Shown here: piece after piece, positions 16,420-26,900 of the stretch
How the letters are laid out: the number at the start of each line of letters is the position of its first letter
Numbering within the stretch: position 1 is the stretch's first letter
NCBI RefSeq assembly: GCF_963678635.1
Contig: NC_087065.1
Coordinates: 56,324,397-56,388,396 of the forward strand
Length of the DNA: 64,000 nucleotides
Origin: Symsagittifera roscoffensis
Taxonomy: Eukaryota; Xenacoelomorpha; Acoela; Convolutidae
Direction of reading: 5' to 3'
Made by a program: the position numbers and the translations under genes
The notes under the pieces: model-generated
Seen by the model: the letters and a program-made list of their open reading frames with translations, nothing else
Told to the model about the DNA's origin: nothing
The model's database searches: none

Positions 16420-18735
16420 TCAAAAAATTTTGCTCATAAAAGCTGAAAATGCTGCTGGTCCTATGGATATTCCATAGAATAAGCGGTTGAGTTCGTATTG
16501 TTGGTTTCCAATAACAAATTGTGTTAAGCGTCGTGATTGTTCATCTAATGGCATTTGATTATATGCACTATTCATATCGGCGGTGGTAAAGTATTTTCCG
16601 TTTATTTTTGTTAAAATAACTTGTATTGGTTCAATGGGCCAATTACACTTTGATTCATCTATTAGTGAGTTGAGGTATCTAGCATCGAGAACAATTTTTA
16701 ATGATTCTCCTTTGGCTAGAATGATAACAGGGTTGATAAATGTGTTGCCTTTTGGTTGTTCCTCTTTGTTTACTGGTGATATAATGTTGTATTGTTCTAA
16801 AATGTCGAGTAATCTGTTCACTTTATCGTGTAAGTGAATTGGTACTTTACTTGCTCTTTGTTTTTTGAAAACTGCGTCTGGTTTTAATGGGAGATGTAGT
16901 GATGAGCTGATTTTGCCAACATCAAATTTGGATGTTGCATAGACTGATGAATATTTAATTAGCTGTTTTGCTAGTTTTTCAAATTCGTCTTGTGTTATTT
17001 GTGAATGTTGGAAATTAAACATTGTTAAAAATTTCTGTTGACTCTCTGTGTAGTTACTTATGTTGAATGTAGGTTTGAAATATGGGGTTTTTGTGAAATA
17101 ATCCGTATTTCTGTTTTCGTAACTTATTATACTATTTATAGATAATTCTTCATTAAGAATTGTGGATTGGCAAATATCTAGTAATTGGAGTATATTATTT
17201 ACACGATATGCTTTTTCGTGTATTGGTGATATTGTAGCGTTGGTTTCGCAATAGCCTAAAAGTCCTAAAGGTAATGTTACTTGGTAAGGTGTATTGTTGT
17301 ATACATGTAAGGAAATAGTATCTGAATTCGAGTTTTTCAAATATTTTATTGATGAGATTGTGATTTTGAAAAATTTATGAATAGGTTTGAATTCAAAATC
17401 TGACATATAAAATTTTTGTTTGTTTTGTTTTTTATCATATTGGTGAACTTGCTTTATTGAAAAATTGTATATGTTTCCTGATAGTGGTTTCAAGTGTTTT
17501 CTTTGTTGGTTATATATTGGATAGAATTTTGAAAAGAATGGTGGTTGTTTATTTAATCTTTGAAAAAATGTTAGGGATGTGTCTTTTGTTTTTGTATATT
17601 TATCTTTGATTAATATTTTACTATTCAAGATGTTGATTGTTGGTATATATTTAGAGATAAATGGTATTCCAATGATATTGTGTTTAATATCAGTGATATG
17701 GAATATTTGTTTAAATGGTTTGGTTAAAATTTTGTTTTGCTCCATTGTTCTTGTGGGGAGAAGAAATAATTGAATTTTTCCGTAGTTTATTAATGTTGAT
17801 CCTTGTGCTGTTGCTAGTTTGCTGGAGGTTTCAAGAGGTGTTAGCTTTGGGTGTAAGGTTTTTATTTCATTCCATGTGGGAATGTTTATTATATTTGATT
17901 CTACTCCTGAATCAATTAAAAAATCAATTTCAAGATCTGGTGGTTGAAATTCTTTGCTTCTTGGACTTTCTAAAAGAAATGGTATTGTCCAAATTTTTTC
18001 TTTGGGTTGTTCTTTTTGTATGTTTTGATAGATGTGATTTGTATTCAAGCATTTTGTTTTTTCGTTCTCATTGGGTTGATTTGTAGTGTTAATTTCATTA
18101 GTTTTTTGTGTCGTCGGTGTGGAATGGACGGGTTCAATATAATAATTGTGAAGGAGTTCTGATTGATTCTCATATATGTGTGATGAAAAAGGTTGTTCAT
18201 ATATAACAGGTTCATAGTCATTTTCGACTTTTATCATATTGATGGAGAGAGTGTTTTCTGCATCGCTTTCTGAATCTGATGATCCACAGTTTATTTGATT
18301 GAGTTGTAACGTATCAGTTACTGTGTCATCAATACCTGGAGGGTCTGATGTTGTTTCTGGATTAGATTGTACTTGATTAATATGTCTTTGATGTTTAGGT
18401 GTACTACTTCTGTGGCGATTATTAGAATTATTATAGTTATTATTATTCCGGTGTGGTGATTGGGAATAATTTTGTATAACGATTATTATAACTTGAATGT
18501 CGATTTTGTGAATTATCTCGCGATCTGTTTTGGTAATTATTGTTTGGTCTGTTATAGTTTGATCTATTATATGAGTTATTCCTTGATTGATTGTTCGGGT
18601 AATTCTGGTTTCGGTTGTTTGAATAACTTCTATTCCGATTATTGGAGTAGTTTCTATTCCTATTGTATGATGAATTTCGTGATTGATTGTTTGGGTAGTA
18701 ATTATTTCTTGATTGGGAATTAGATCTAGAAACAA
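16420..18735 (-). CDS. pol (PR-RT): Protease and N-terminal reverse transcriptase of the large retroelement
   Basis: Open for 771 codons; the frame is already open at the gag overlap and the apparent first codon (TTG) is not a real start. The first 110 residues are the out-of-frame reading of the gag tail. The retropepsin active site is FLIDSG at about residue 275, followed by a typical NIIGIPFI end region. RT fingers and palm begin with LKIVLDARYLN and TADMNSAYNQMPL, and continue to FYGISIGPAAFSAFM. A TGA at 16419-16417 then interrupts RT just before YLDD. Relative to gag the frame is +1, unlike the -1 shift usual in errantiviruses. It cleaves the polyprotein and starts cDNA synthesis. Confidence 0.85.
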   Translation of the reverse strand: MFLDLIPNQEIITTQTINHEIHHTIGIETTPIIGIEVIQTTETRITRTINQGITHIIDQTITDQTIITKTDREIIHKIDIQVIIIVIQNYSQSPHRNNNNYNNSNNRHRSSTPKHQRHINQVQSNPETTSDPPGIDDTVTDTLQLNQINCGSSDSESDAENTLSINMIKVENDYEPVIYEQPFSSHIYENQSELLHNYYIEPVHSTPTTQKTNEINTTNQPNENEKTKCLNTNHIYQNIQKEQPKEKIWTIPFLLESPRSKEFQPPDLEIDFLIDSGVESNIINIPTWNEIKTLHPKLTPLETSSKLATAQGSTLINYGKIQLFLLPTRTMEQNKILTKPFKQIFHITDIKHNIIGIPFISKYIPTINILNSKILIKDKYTKTKDTSLTFFQRLNKQPPFFSKFYPIYNQQRKHLKPLSGNIYNFSIKQVHQYDKKQNKQKFYMSDFEFKPIHKFFKITISSIKYLKNSNSDTISLHVYNNTPYQVTLPLGLLGYCETNATISPIHEKAYRVNNILQLLDICQSTILNEELSINSIISYENRNTDYFTKTPYFKPTFNISNYTESQQKFLTMFNFQHSQITQDEFEKLAKQLIKYSSVYATSKFDVGKISSSLHLPLKPDAVFKKQRASKVPIHLHDKVNRLLDILEQYNIISPVNKEEQPKGNTFINPVIILAKGESLKIVLDARYLNSLIDESKCNWPIEPIQVILTKINGKYFTTADMNSAYNQMPLDEQSRRLTQFVIGNQQYELNRLFYGISIGPAAFSAFMSKIF

Positions 18736-21604
18736 ATCGTTGTGTATTTGAATTTGATCTGGAATAGTTATTTCGACTATTTGGTCTATTGTAGTGATTT
18801 TGTGATGAATTTTGCGTGTTTCTTCGTTCTGGTGATCTTCCTCTATAACTTGAGTTATATGGTGATTGATTTCTTGTATAATTTGTATTGTTCGGGAGTG
18901 GTTTTCCTGAACTGTTGTTGCTGTAGACTGTTTTGTTCGGTAGATTTTGATCTTTTTTCATGTATTGGTAGAATGATTTATTTGGTTCTTTATATTTTTG
19001 AGGTTTATTTTGATTGTCTTGCTGTTTTTGTCTACATTCAGAAATACTATGTCCGTATCGTCGGCAATAATTACACCATTTTTTGAAAGATGGTTTGCCT
19101 TTAAAGTTTGGGTGTTTTTCGTAAATATTGAGTATTTCAGTGATTTTTTCAACGAGGTCTGTATCTGATTCCTGTATATTGTTTATATTTGTGGAAGCTG
19201 TTTCAATTCTGTTAACGTATTGTAATTTCAGATTTTCCGTTTCTTCGAGTTTCATTGTGATTTCTGCTTGTTCTAGTTTGTCTACTAGTTTTCGAAAATC
19301 TAAATCGGGTTCTCGAATTGACGAAGGATGGGATGCTCTCTTTTTTATTGCTATTTTCCTTAATTGTGGTGTTAAGGTCATCATTAAGATTTCTGTCATC
19401 TTTGTGTTTTTATAGTCATGTGTATTTAATGAATATGCTTTTCGAACTAGTGTTTCGATTCGTACTGCTAATTGCTTGATGGTTTCGTTTGGTAATCTGC
19501 GAATTTCATTACATAAAACTCTTTGTTGTTGTTTGTTTCTTTCGGAGTCAAACATTTTTGAAAATTCTTGTGTAAACCTTTTCCAATTTGATTGTATTTC
19601 TATAGGCAATACTGAAAACCATTTTTGGGCTGCGCCATCTAGAGTTGTTTGTATTAACGCTGTGCGTCGATGTATCCAGTTTTGATGTAGTGGCGTATTA
19701 ATTGGTTCAGGTCCTATATTTAAAATCAAATTTGCTGTGACTGCATTTAAATAGTCTTCTACAGAATATTCAGGGTCTGTTCCTGTGAATACCATTAAAG
19801 GTTTATTTGATGTTATTGATGATCCACCCATAAGGTATGGATTCATCGTCATTTGTAATGATTCTGCTGCATTTGGCATTTGAGAAAAATTTGAAAGTTG
19901 ATTTCTTGTTATTTCGTGTTGTTGAAGATAATATGGGAGTGGTATTTCATTTTGCATTTGTGCTGGTTGGTACGAGTTTGCAATCATTGGGTTTTGTTGC
20001 TGAATTGGTTGAAAAGATTGTGTATTAATTGGGTTTTGTTGTTGAATTGGTTGTTGGTTTTGTGTATCTATTGGTTGTGGAGAAAAAATTCTATTATATG
20101 TATGTGGTTTCTGTATTCCTTGTCCACGATATTCTTGATTATAGGGTGTAAATATATCTGGTTGTAAGAAATCATCATCTGAGGATAAGTAATCCATTTG
20201 ATAAGATGTTTGTTTTTTATTTTTATTTTGTTGAAAAAATGGATAGTTTTCACTACGATCCTGTGGAGGATGTAAATTTGTTTGGAAATTTACTGAATTA
20301 GGTGGTGCCATTGGGTTATCCCAGTTTCGAGATCTTGTATAATTACTAAAATTTTTTCGTGGTTGATAATTTGTTTTTGATGGATGTGTGTAATTATAAT
20401 TATGGTCTGCAAAGTTGTTTCTAGTGAACGTTTTGCGTGTTTTTGGCGGTATTGTCATGGGTCTGTATGTTTGGTAATCAATGTGTGAATATTTTGGGGC
20501 AACCGAAGGTTTAACGGTTGATTGTAATGTTACCTGTGTTTGTGAAGGATTTGTATTTCTTGGTGTTGTTAAGTTTGGACGTATTGGTGAAATACTTTGT
20601 TGTGTAGTTGTTGTGTGTACGATTTCTTCATTTATGAAGTGTGATGGTGTCTGGATATCTTGTTGAGTAAGATTCCTAGTTCCATTGAGGTTTTCATTGT
20701 GTATGACTGTAGAGTTTAAACTATTATTTTGCATATCGGGTAAAAATGTATTATAGTTTAATGGTGTTGCATCAATGGTTAATGGTATTACTCGTACAGA
20801 ATCTCTTACATAAGATATCGTACTTATTGCTTGACTTGAGATTGATTGTGGGAAGTTTATGGATGCGGGATGAGACCATTCGGGGTCCCAAACATAGTCT
20901 GATTGTTCTGTGATGGCAGTATCATCGTTTGAGTTTTGGGGTCTAAAATTTTTTCTTGCTTGTGAAATTAAATCAATATTATGTGTGAAATAATCTATTA
21001 TGAACCATGCCAAGATTTTTTGTAAGTCGTGTTTTGTATGTTGTGAAACTTCATCTTTCGTGAAATTTTCGTTAATTATATTTAGAAAACTAGAGAGTAG
21101 TGTGATTTCATGTCGTACTCTTATATGTTTAGATGTTTCTGTCGGTGAGACATTTGGTATCTGGATTTCGTTTTCTAATATCGAGATATAACTATATATT
21201 ATCGCAAAAACTTCATTGGTGAATATGGAGTTTGCTCTTTGTGAGTTATGATATTGGATGCTTTTTATATATTCTGAGAATACTTTTGAGAATTCTAAAT
21301 CAAGGTCGTCTGTTTGAATTATATATTTACTGTGATTCTGGTTTGGTGAGCTGAATTCTATGGAGTAGATTCCGTATTGTTGTGTTAGGTTACATATATC
21401 TTTTAGATAGTGATCGATAATTTGTCTTTTGATTTTTACATCTGGGAACTCTGTTTTACATGGACTGATTCCGGGTTCAAACAAATTTAAGAGTAAATTT
21501 TTGCAGAATATATGCTGTCCTCTATCAGTGGTTGCATCTACGATAAAGGGGAAAATATCATCATCATCTGGACTTTCTTCACCTGGGGTGTGCGTTGAGC
21601 TCAT
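18443..21604 (-). CDS. gag: Gag structural protein of the large retroelement
   Basis: A 1053-residue ORF starts at ATG 21604-21602. The first third is acidic then helical. A Gln/Asn/Pro-rich middle includes short repeats of QPIQQQNP. The retrotransposon capsid-type region lies at about residues 600-770, with FTGTDPEYSVEDYLNAV and later QEFSKMFDSE. A CCHC knuckle, CNYCRRYGHSISEC, lies near residues 842-856. The tail is a low-complexity Arg/Asn/Ser/Tyr segment suited to RNA binding. Gag packages the genome into particles. A strong donor (CAG/GTGAAG, GT at 21582-21581) lies 22 nt into the ORF and could supply a short common leader peptide to spliced downstream ORFs. Gag is longer than usual for the group because of the low-complexity parts. 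Confidence 0.85.
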   Translation of the reverse strand: MSSTHTPGEESPDDDDIFPFIVDATTDRGQHIFCKNLLLNLFEPGISPCKTEFPDVKIKRQIIDHYLKDICNLTQQYGIYSIEFSSPNQNHSKYIIQTDDLDLEFSKVFSEYIKSIQYHNSQRANSIFTNEVFAIIYSYISILENEIQIPNVSPTETSKHIRVRHEITLLSSFLNIINENFTKDEVSQHTKHDLQKILAWFIIDYFTHNIDLISQARKNFRPQNSNDDTAITEQSDYVWDPEWSHPASINFPQSISSQAISTISYVRDSVRVIPLTIDATPLNYNTFLPDMQNNSLNSTVIHNENLNGTRNLTQQDIQTPSHFINEEIVHTTTTQQSISPIRPNLTTPRNTNPSQTQVTLQSTVKPSVAPKYSHIDYQTYRPMTIPPKTRKTFTRNNFADHNYNYTHPSKTNYQPRKNFSNYTRSRNWDNPMAPPNSVNFQTNLHPPQDRSENYPFFQQNKNKKQTSYQMDYLSSDDDFLQPDIFTPYNQEYRGQGIQKPHTYNRIFSPQPIDTQNQQPIQQQNPINTQSFQPIQQQNPMIANSYQPAQMQNEIPLPYYLQQHEITRNQLSNFSQMPNAAESLQMTMNPYLMGGSSITSNKPLMVFTGTDPEYSVEDYLNAVTANLILNIGPEPINTPLHQNWIHRRTALIQTTLDGAAQKWFSVLPIEIQSNWKRFTQEFSKMFDSERNKQQQRVLCNEIRRLPNETIKQLAVRIETLVRKAYSLNTHDYKNTKMTEILMMTLTPQLRKIAIKKRASHPSSIREPDLDFRKLVDKLEQAEITMKLEETENLKLQYVNRIETASTNINNIQESDTDLVEKITEILNIYEKHPNFKGKPSFKKWCNYCRRYGHSISECRQKQQDNQNKPQKYKEPNKSFYQYMKKDQNLPNKTVYSNNSSGKPLPNNTNYTRNQSPYNSSYRGRSPERRNTQNSSQNHYNRPNSRNNYSRSNSNTQRFVSRSNSQSRNNYYPNNQSRNSSYNRNRNYSNNRNRSYSNNRNQNYPNNQSRNNSYNRSNYNRPNNNYQNRSRDNSQNRHSSYNNRYTKLFPITTPE

Positions 21605-22821
21605 TTTCTCGTTCGATGACTGTTAATATGTAATTATCAATGTGTCTAATTGGTTGATTCCAATTGTATAACTGTACTGGTTTGTGTTTATACTGCTTTT
21701 TTATTCTTCTTTTTCCTCTTTTTGATGAATTTGAAGTTGTTTCTGAGTCAGAGAAATATAATTGATCGTGAATTGGGCAATTTTTATCTATTGATTCTTT
21801 TAGTTTATAAAGTTCGTCTAAACTGTTGGTTTCTGATTCTGAAAATGCGTTTCGATTTTTTGAAAATCTTTTTCGTGTTATTTGTCTTTGTTTAGTTATT
21901 ATTTTTCTCTTTAATGTTTGTCGTTTTGTTGTTAAATGATTTCTATTTGCTTAAACTGTTAGTCCTTACGATTTTTTTGTTAGCCTAACCTGGGTCTATT
22001 TGTTCAGGGTTGGGGAGAAAAGTATATCGATTCCGAAGAATGATTTTATACTTTCTCGTGGATAGTATAAGCTAAGGTGTTAACTTACTTAATCTTACTT
22101 AAGGGTAGTGATTGTGTTCAGGGTTGGAGAATAGTAAATCGATCCACAAGGTTCAGGTATAATTAGAACGCGAGTAGTTCGTTAGATACTATTTTAAACT
22201 TACTAAGTTTAAGATTTATCCTGGGTCTGGTAAGAGAGGGGATCAAGTGAAGGATGAATAACCGAAGTTCTTCACTGTTTATCCTAATTTGAATGATTAG
22301 TTTTGTTCAAAAATTTCTATTAGTCCTGGGTTTTTAGAAAGGGTTGGATAGTGAATCGACGTTTGAGGTCGTTAGACACTAGTTAAGTGGGTGGGGGAGA
22401 ACAAAGTTGTTCTTTTTGATCTAAGGATAGGCCTTGATGATCAAGTTTTAAATTTATTTAAATAGAAAATGATTTAAGATCCAAGGATAAGCCTTGATGA
22501 TCTGATTTTAAAATTAAGTGAATTTAAGTTTAAAATGTTTTAAATTTGTGTAAAGAATAGATTTAGTATTTTTATGATATTAGTGAGCTTATGAATGCTG
22601 TTATGTTTAGGCGATGAAGCTGGAACAACAGGATGATTTATAATTACTAACCGTTTATTGTCATGCTACTAATTTTTATTTTGATTTTTCAATAAATATT
22701 TTTCAAACATGTTTTGTATATTACTGCAGAATTTAGATCTGAGATCTTTTTATCAATCGTTATTGTATATTAATAATTTTGTTTAGCGCCTGAAATGATT
22801 TTGCAGATTGACTTCAAAATT

Positions 22822-23055
22822 TTATGTTTGCAAATGAAAATCTAAATTCATTGCTAGTAGTATTCTAAATACAAAAGTTTGTTCTGGCTTTTGCCGAACT
22901 ATCATATAACTATATGGTAAGTTTCTGCTTTGTCGTATGTCGTCTCTGGTTCGAGGTCTTCTTCCAATTCCGGGTAGTTCTGTTATCGTTCGGAATATTG
23001 GCTCTGATCTATTGAGTCGTAGAGACATTTCGATTAAATTATTGTCGTATAACAT
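22822..23055 (-). CDS. Small basic ORF in the 5' leader
   Basis: A 77-residue ORF with a true ATG (23053-23055). It has an Arg-rich centre (GIGRRPRTRDD) and no hydrophobic segment. It lies about 75 nt inside the putative PBS and 1.2 kb upstream of gag. It could be an accessory protein, an upstream regulatory ORF, or chance. I recognise no family. Confidence 0.25.
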   Translation of the reverse strand: MLYDNNLIEMSLRLNRSEPIFRTITELPGIGRRPRTRDDIRQSRNLPYSYMIVRQKPEQTFVFRILLAMNLDFHLQT

Positions 23056-23130
23056 TTTGTAAATGTTTTGTCTAAATTCTAATCTATTATTGGTTAATTC
23101 TAAGCTATTAAGGTCTTGTTCGAGACTTAT

Positions 23131-23140
23131 GGTCGCACCA
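23131..23140 (-). promoter_or_regulatory. Putative primer-binding site
   Basis: On the element strand the right 94-bp repeat ends in CTCA, then two bases, then TGGTGCGACC. A TGG start within a few bases of the LTR edge is the normal position of a tRNA primer-binding site, and it supports 23143 as the 3' edge of a 5' LTR. I could not match the rest to a particular tRNA with confidence. Confidence 0.5.
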
Positions 23141-23142
23141 GA

Positions 23143-23236
23143 TGAGTTATGACCGATGGGTATAACTCATAGAGTAATTTCGGATAGGGTACACCGTCTG
23201 CTCGTCACGCTATCTTATTTTCGGCCGGATAGATTC
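23143..23236 (-). repeat. 94-bp terminal direct repeat, right copy (5' end of element)
   Basis: Direct copy of 5730-5823 with no difference noted. The bases beyond it do not match the left copy. One alternative is that the true 5' LTR runs on to 23552, where the element strand would start TGGAACC and be preceded by TATT, the same four bases that precede the left copy (5726-5729). That would be a 410-bp TG...CA LTR with a 4-bp target duplication, and the left LTR would have lost its U3. Confidence 0.55.
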
Positions 23237-23409
23237 GTGCAACTTCTTAGTCTAATACCGATCCTAATCTTACTCTTATACTGTCTAGTCTCAGGTTGTT
23301 TAACTAGTCTCTGCTAGGCTCAATAGATCTAGGGTATACTGGTTTATTGCGGCTGCTGAAGTACTCGGGAGAGTTCAACTAATTTCTAAGTTAAATTCAA
23401 ATCTCTCTG

Positions 23410-23437
23410 GTGCTGAAATTACAAGTAATTTCAGCAC
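23410..23437. repeat. Perfect 13-bp-arm palindrome
   Basis: GTGCTGAAATTAC and its exact reverse complement are separated by two A residues. It could form a stable hairpin or cruciform, or bind a dimeric protein. It lies 170 bp outside the right terminal repeat, within the alternative 410-bp LTR. Confidence 0.6.
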
Positions 23438-23990
23438 TTACAAATAAGTGGATTGTTAGTTAGATGGATCATGATTGGTTAATATTAAATACTTTACAAT
23501 GGTAAAATATCTAATTTATCCAATCATAAAATGTAGTTTAGATCAGGTTCCATATTTTAGACTATTTCAAACACCTGAATAAAGCCTATACAGTTTACAC
23601 TGAAATAAATTTCTGAAAAAATGCGTGGATAACATTTTTGTTCCAGATTTTTTGTTATTTTACTTGCCTCAGAATGGAGTTTTATTCGGATCAAGGCTTC
23701 AGAAAAACTTAGCAATAGCAAGAAAATTATTGAGAAGAGGCCAAGCTCAAAAAAAGGTAGAGAAGCTTTCATAAAGACGCGATTAACCTTGAAAAAATGA
23801 GTTATAGTTCCGTTAAAAGTTTTAATATGTGTTTGTTACAATGGGTGAGAGAAGTGTAAAACTTTGGACCGAAAAGTTTGGCTCCTGATGATTTCAACGA
23901 ATATCAGTTCCTGGCTGACTGGGCATTTATTTTTCAGAAATGAAGTTACATAAAGTATGCTAAATTAGTAAACTAAGACACCCAATTTAA
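23438..23990. other. Flanking sequence, no gene seen
   Basis: AT-rich sequence right of the large retroelement. The only open frames are short, with no coding character. Confidence 0.4.
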
Positions 23991-26900
23991 AAAAATGAAT
24001 ACAGCTGGAAAGTATTTGAAGGATACAGCTGAGCCGTTTCATATTAGTTTAGGTGCAGACACAAAATTTTAGGGAGCAAAAAACTCTAACGAATGGTGTT
24101 GTCATGAAAATTGCAGAAGAAAAAAAAACTATTGCCATGAAAATGAAGGATACACTGATCCACTCTACACTAGGTTGAGAACATCAAGAAAGTAGCTTGT
24201 CAAATTGTGAAGTTTGACAAAGGCCGTAAAGGAGCGGATGGCTCTCCGACGATTATCCCTTGCCTGGTAGCTCATACGACAACTTCAGTAAAAAATTGGC
24301 AAAATATTTGAAAAAACGGAAGGATAAACCCCTTCAGACAGAATTGACTAGCAAGACAGAGAAAATACTGTTAAATATGGCAGTGAGTAGAGTACACTAC
24401 AAAAACAATAATCTAAGGAATCTTCAAATAACAGTCTTTCTATTGGAGCTTCCCTCGCTGTCATTTAAGCCAATTTGGATCTAGAAGAAATTGCGCCAGA
24501 ATTTTAAAAAAGTGCCACAATTACTCAATCCAATGAAAGATCAAAATTAAGTCTGCGCTTCAAGTCAAACGAGGGTAACTTATAAAAAGAAAGGAATTAA
24601 AACCGAATCTCGCCCAAATTGTTATCAAATAAGCTGTGGAAACTTGTTAAAACTTTTGACATATTCTAGTATTGCAATGAAAATAAAGAAAAAACTGGAA
24701 AGGACTATTTTGAAATGGTGGTGACGTTTTTTTAAGGTGTGTGGATGATATTTTGAGAGCTCTGATCAGTGACCCAGATATTGATCTCTATCAGGCAAAA
24801 TAGCTGCGCCATAATTTACAGTCTCTTCATGAGAAACCCGATAATCATGAGAACTTGGCCTTCTGGGATTTGAAAGTAAAATTGGACTCACGGAAAATTT
24901 TCACATGAGGTTGCTATGCGAGACCCACTGATACCAGTACAACACTGAGTTGAGCCCTTTGCAAAATAGAAGAAACGAGGTTGACGAGCAGTTCATTGGA
25001 AATGAAGGCGCATCTCAACATCTTCGAAAAACCAATATCCGGAGATCTGGTCGTATGGGTTAATGTTACAATCACTTTATAAAAGACTTTCAAAAAATAT
25101 AGACCCTTTTGCATAAAAACAGAAAGCAGATACATCGCAAAGAGACGTTTCTTCCATTTAAACGTTAAAGTGTCGAGTAAGCCTATCGCATCCATTGGCT
25201 TCCAATGTGCGGCAAACTATTGTCAAAACAGGGAAAACTAAAACAAAAGTGCCTTCCCTAAAACCCACCTTTTAACTTGAATTGAATTTATACGCTTACC
25301 TGTAGTGGTTGTAGTTTATGAAATTAATGAAATTAAAGTAAAATAAGGTAAAATTGACATGTTTGAGTAAAAAACGTTTCGCAAATCGTTCTAATAAATA
25401 ATTGAAAACTTAATTTTTTATACAAGATGAAACAGCTATTCATGCATTTTTTAAACGTAACAACAGTTATTCAATTTTGATTGCTGATTTGACAGCTCCG
25501 TAGCTACTTTTCCAAAAATCTTTTCCCACAATCTAAAGTTTGACTGACGAAATTGGTTTATTTCTCGATAAAAGAATCGGTGACTTTTGAATCTCTTTCG
25601 AAGCATGATAACCAGAAGATGAACATCCAGAAGATTTGAAAAAAAACTACAGACACTAGCACTTCAAGAAGTTGCGAAGTTGAAGTTGCGCGAAAAACTG
25701 CTGTGCATCAAGTCTGTTGAAATAGACGAAGTTTCGCTGAAGAGTAAAAAAGAGGCGATGTAAAGAGACTCCTCAAAAACGAATGCTCGGCTTCAAAAAA
25801 ATGAATACAGCTGGAAAGTATTTGAAGGATACAGCTGAGCCGTTTCATATTAGTTTAGGTGCAGACACAAAATTTTAGGGAGCAAAAAACTCTAACGAAT
25901 GGTGTTGTCATGAAAATTGCAGAAGAAAAAAAAACTATTGCCATGAAAATGAAGGATACACTGATCCACTCTACACTAGGTTGAGAACATCAAGAAAGTA
26001 GCTTGTCAAATTGTGAAGTTTGACAAAGGCCGTAAAGGAGCGGATGGCTCTCCGACGATTATCCCTTGCCTGGTAGCTCATACGACAACTTCAGTAAAAA
26101 ATTGGCAAAATATTTGAAAAAACGGAAGGATAAACCCCTTCAGACAGAATTGACTAGCAAGACAGAGAAAATACTGTTAAATATGGCAGTGAGTAGAGTA
26201 CACTACAAAAACAATAATCTAAGGAATCTTCAAATAACAGTCTTTCTATTGGAGCTTCCCTCGCTGTCATTTAAGCCAATTTGGATCTAGAAGAAATTGC
26301 GCCAGAATTTTAAAAAAGTGCCACAATTACTCAATCCAATGAAAGATCAAAATTAAGTCTGCGCTTCAAGTCAAACGAGGGTAACTTATAAAAAGAAAGG
26401 AATTAAAACCGAATCTCGCCCAAATTGTTATCAAATAAGCTGTGGAAACTTGTTAAAACTTTTGACATATTCTAGTATTGCAATGAAAATAAAGAAAAAA
26501 CTGGAAAGGACTATTTTGAAATGGTGGTGACGTTTTTTTAAGGTGTGTGGATGATATTTTGAGAGCTCTGATCAGTGACCCAGATATTGATCTCTATCAG
26601 GCAAAATAGCTGCGCCATAATTTACAGTCTCTTCATGAGAAACCCGATAATCATGAGAACTTGGCCTTCTGGGATTTGAAAGTAAAATTGGACTCACGGA
26701 AAATTTTCACATGAGGTTGCTATGCGAGACCCACTGATACCAGTACAACACTGAGTTGAGCCCTTTGCAAAATAGAAGAAACGAGGTTGACGAGCAGTTC
26801 ATTGGAAATGAAGGCGCATCTCAACATCTTCGAAAAACCAATATCCGGAGATCTGGTCGTATGGGTTAATGTTACAATCACTTTATAAAAGACTTTCAAA

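Larger units (their letters stand above)
21605..23142 (-). promoter_or_regulatory. Long hairpin-rich 5' leader of the large retroelement
   Basis: About 1.5 kb lies between the right terminal repeat and gag. From about 21985 to 22505 there is a degenerate repeat series: CCTGGGT or GGGTTGG blocks followed by ATCGAT/ATCGAC motifs, each enclosed by inverted repeats, for example GAGAAAAGTATA with TATACTTTCTC and GAACA-AAG-TTGTTC. Two near copies of an AAGGATARGCCTTGATGATC block lie at 22424 and 22485. Such a series could be an RNA-structured packaging or translation element, or a protein-binding array like the gypsy leader insulator of Drosophila (analogy only). Confidence 0.5.
5730..23236 (-). 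mobile_element. Large multi-ORF errantivirus-like Ty3/gypsy retroelement
   Basis: This 17.5 kb element runs on the minus strand. Its order from right to left is leader, gag, pol (PR-RT-RNase H-IN), two small hydrophobic ORFs, a Ser/Pro-rich ORF, env and a final unknown ORF. The order gag-pol-env and the Ty3/gypsy pol domain order, including the GPY/F module in integrase, place it with Metaviridae of the env-bearing (errantivirus-like) type. It is about twice the usual length of such elements because of a long leader, a 2.1 kb pol-env interval and a 1.7 kb ORF after env. Most frames are open over their full length, so the copy is fairly young. Outer borders are set by 94-bp direct repeats; classical long LTRs were not found, so the limits are provisional. 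Confidence 0.75.

Noticed and set aside
24260-24484. 74-codon plus-strand ORF, also at 26066-26290
   Set aside because: It appears twice only because the whole 1806-bp unit is duplicated; no motif, and surrounding frames are closed.
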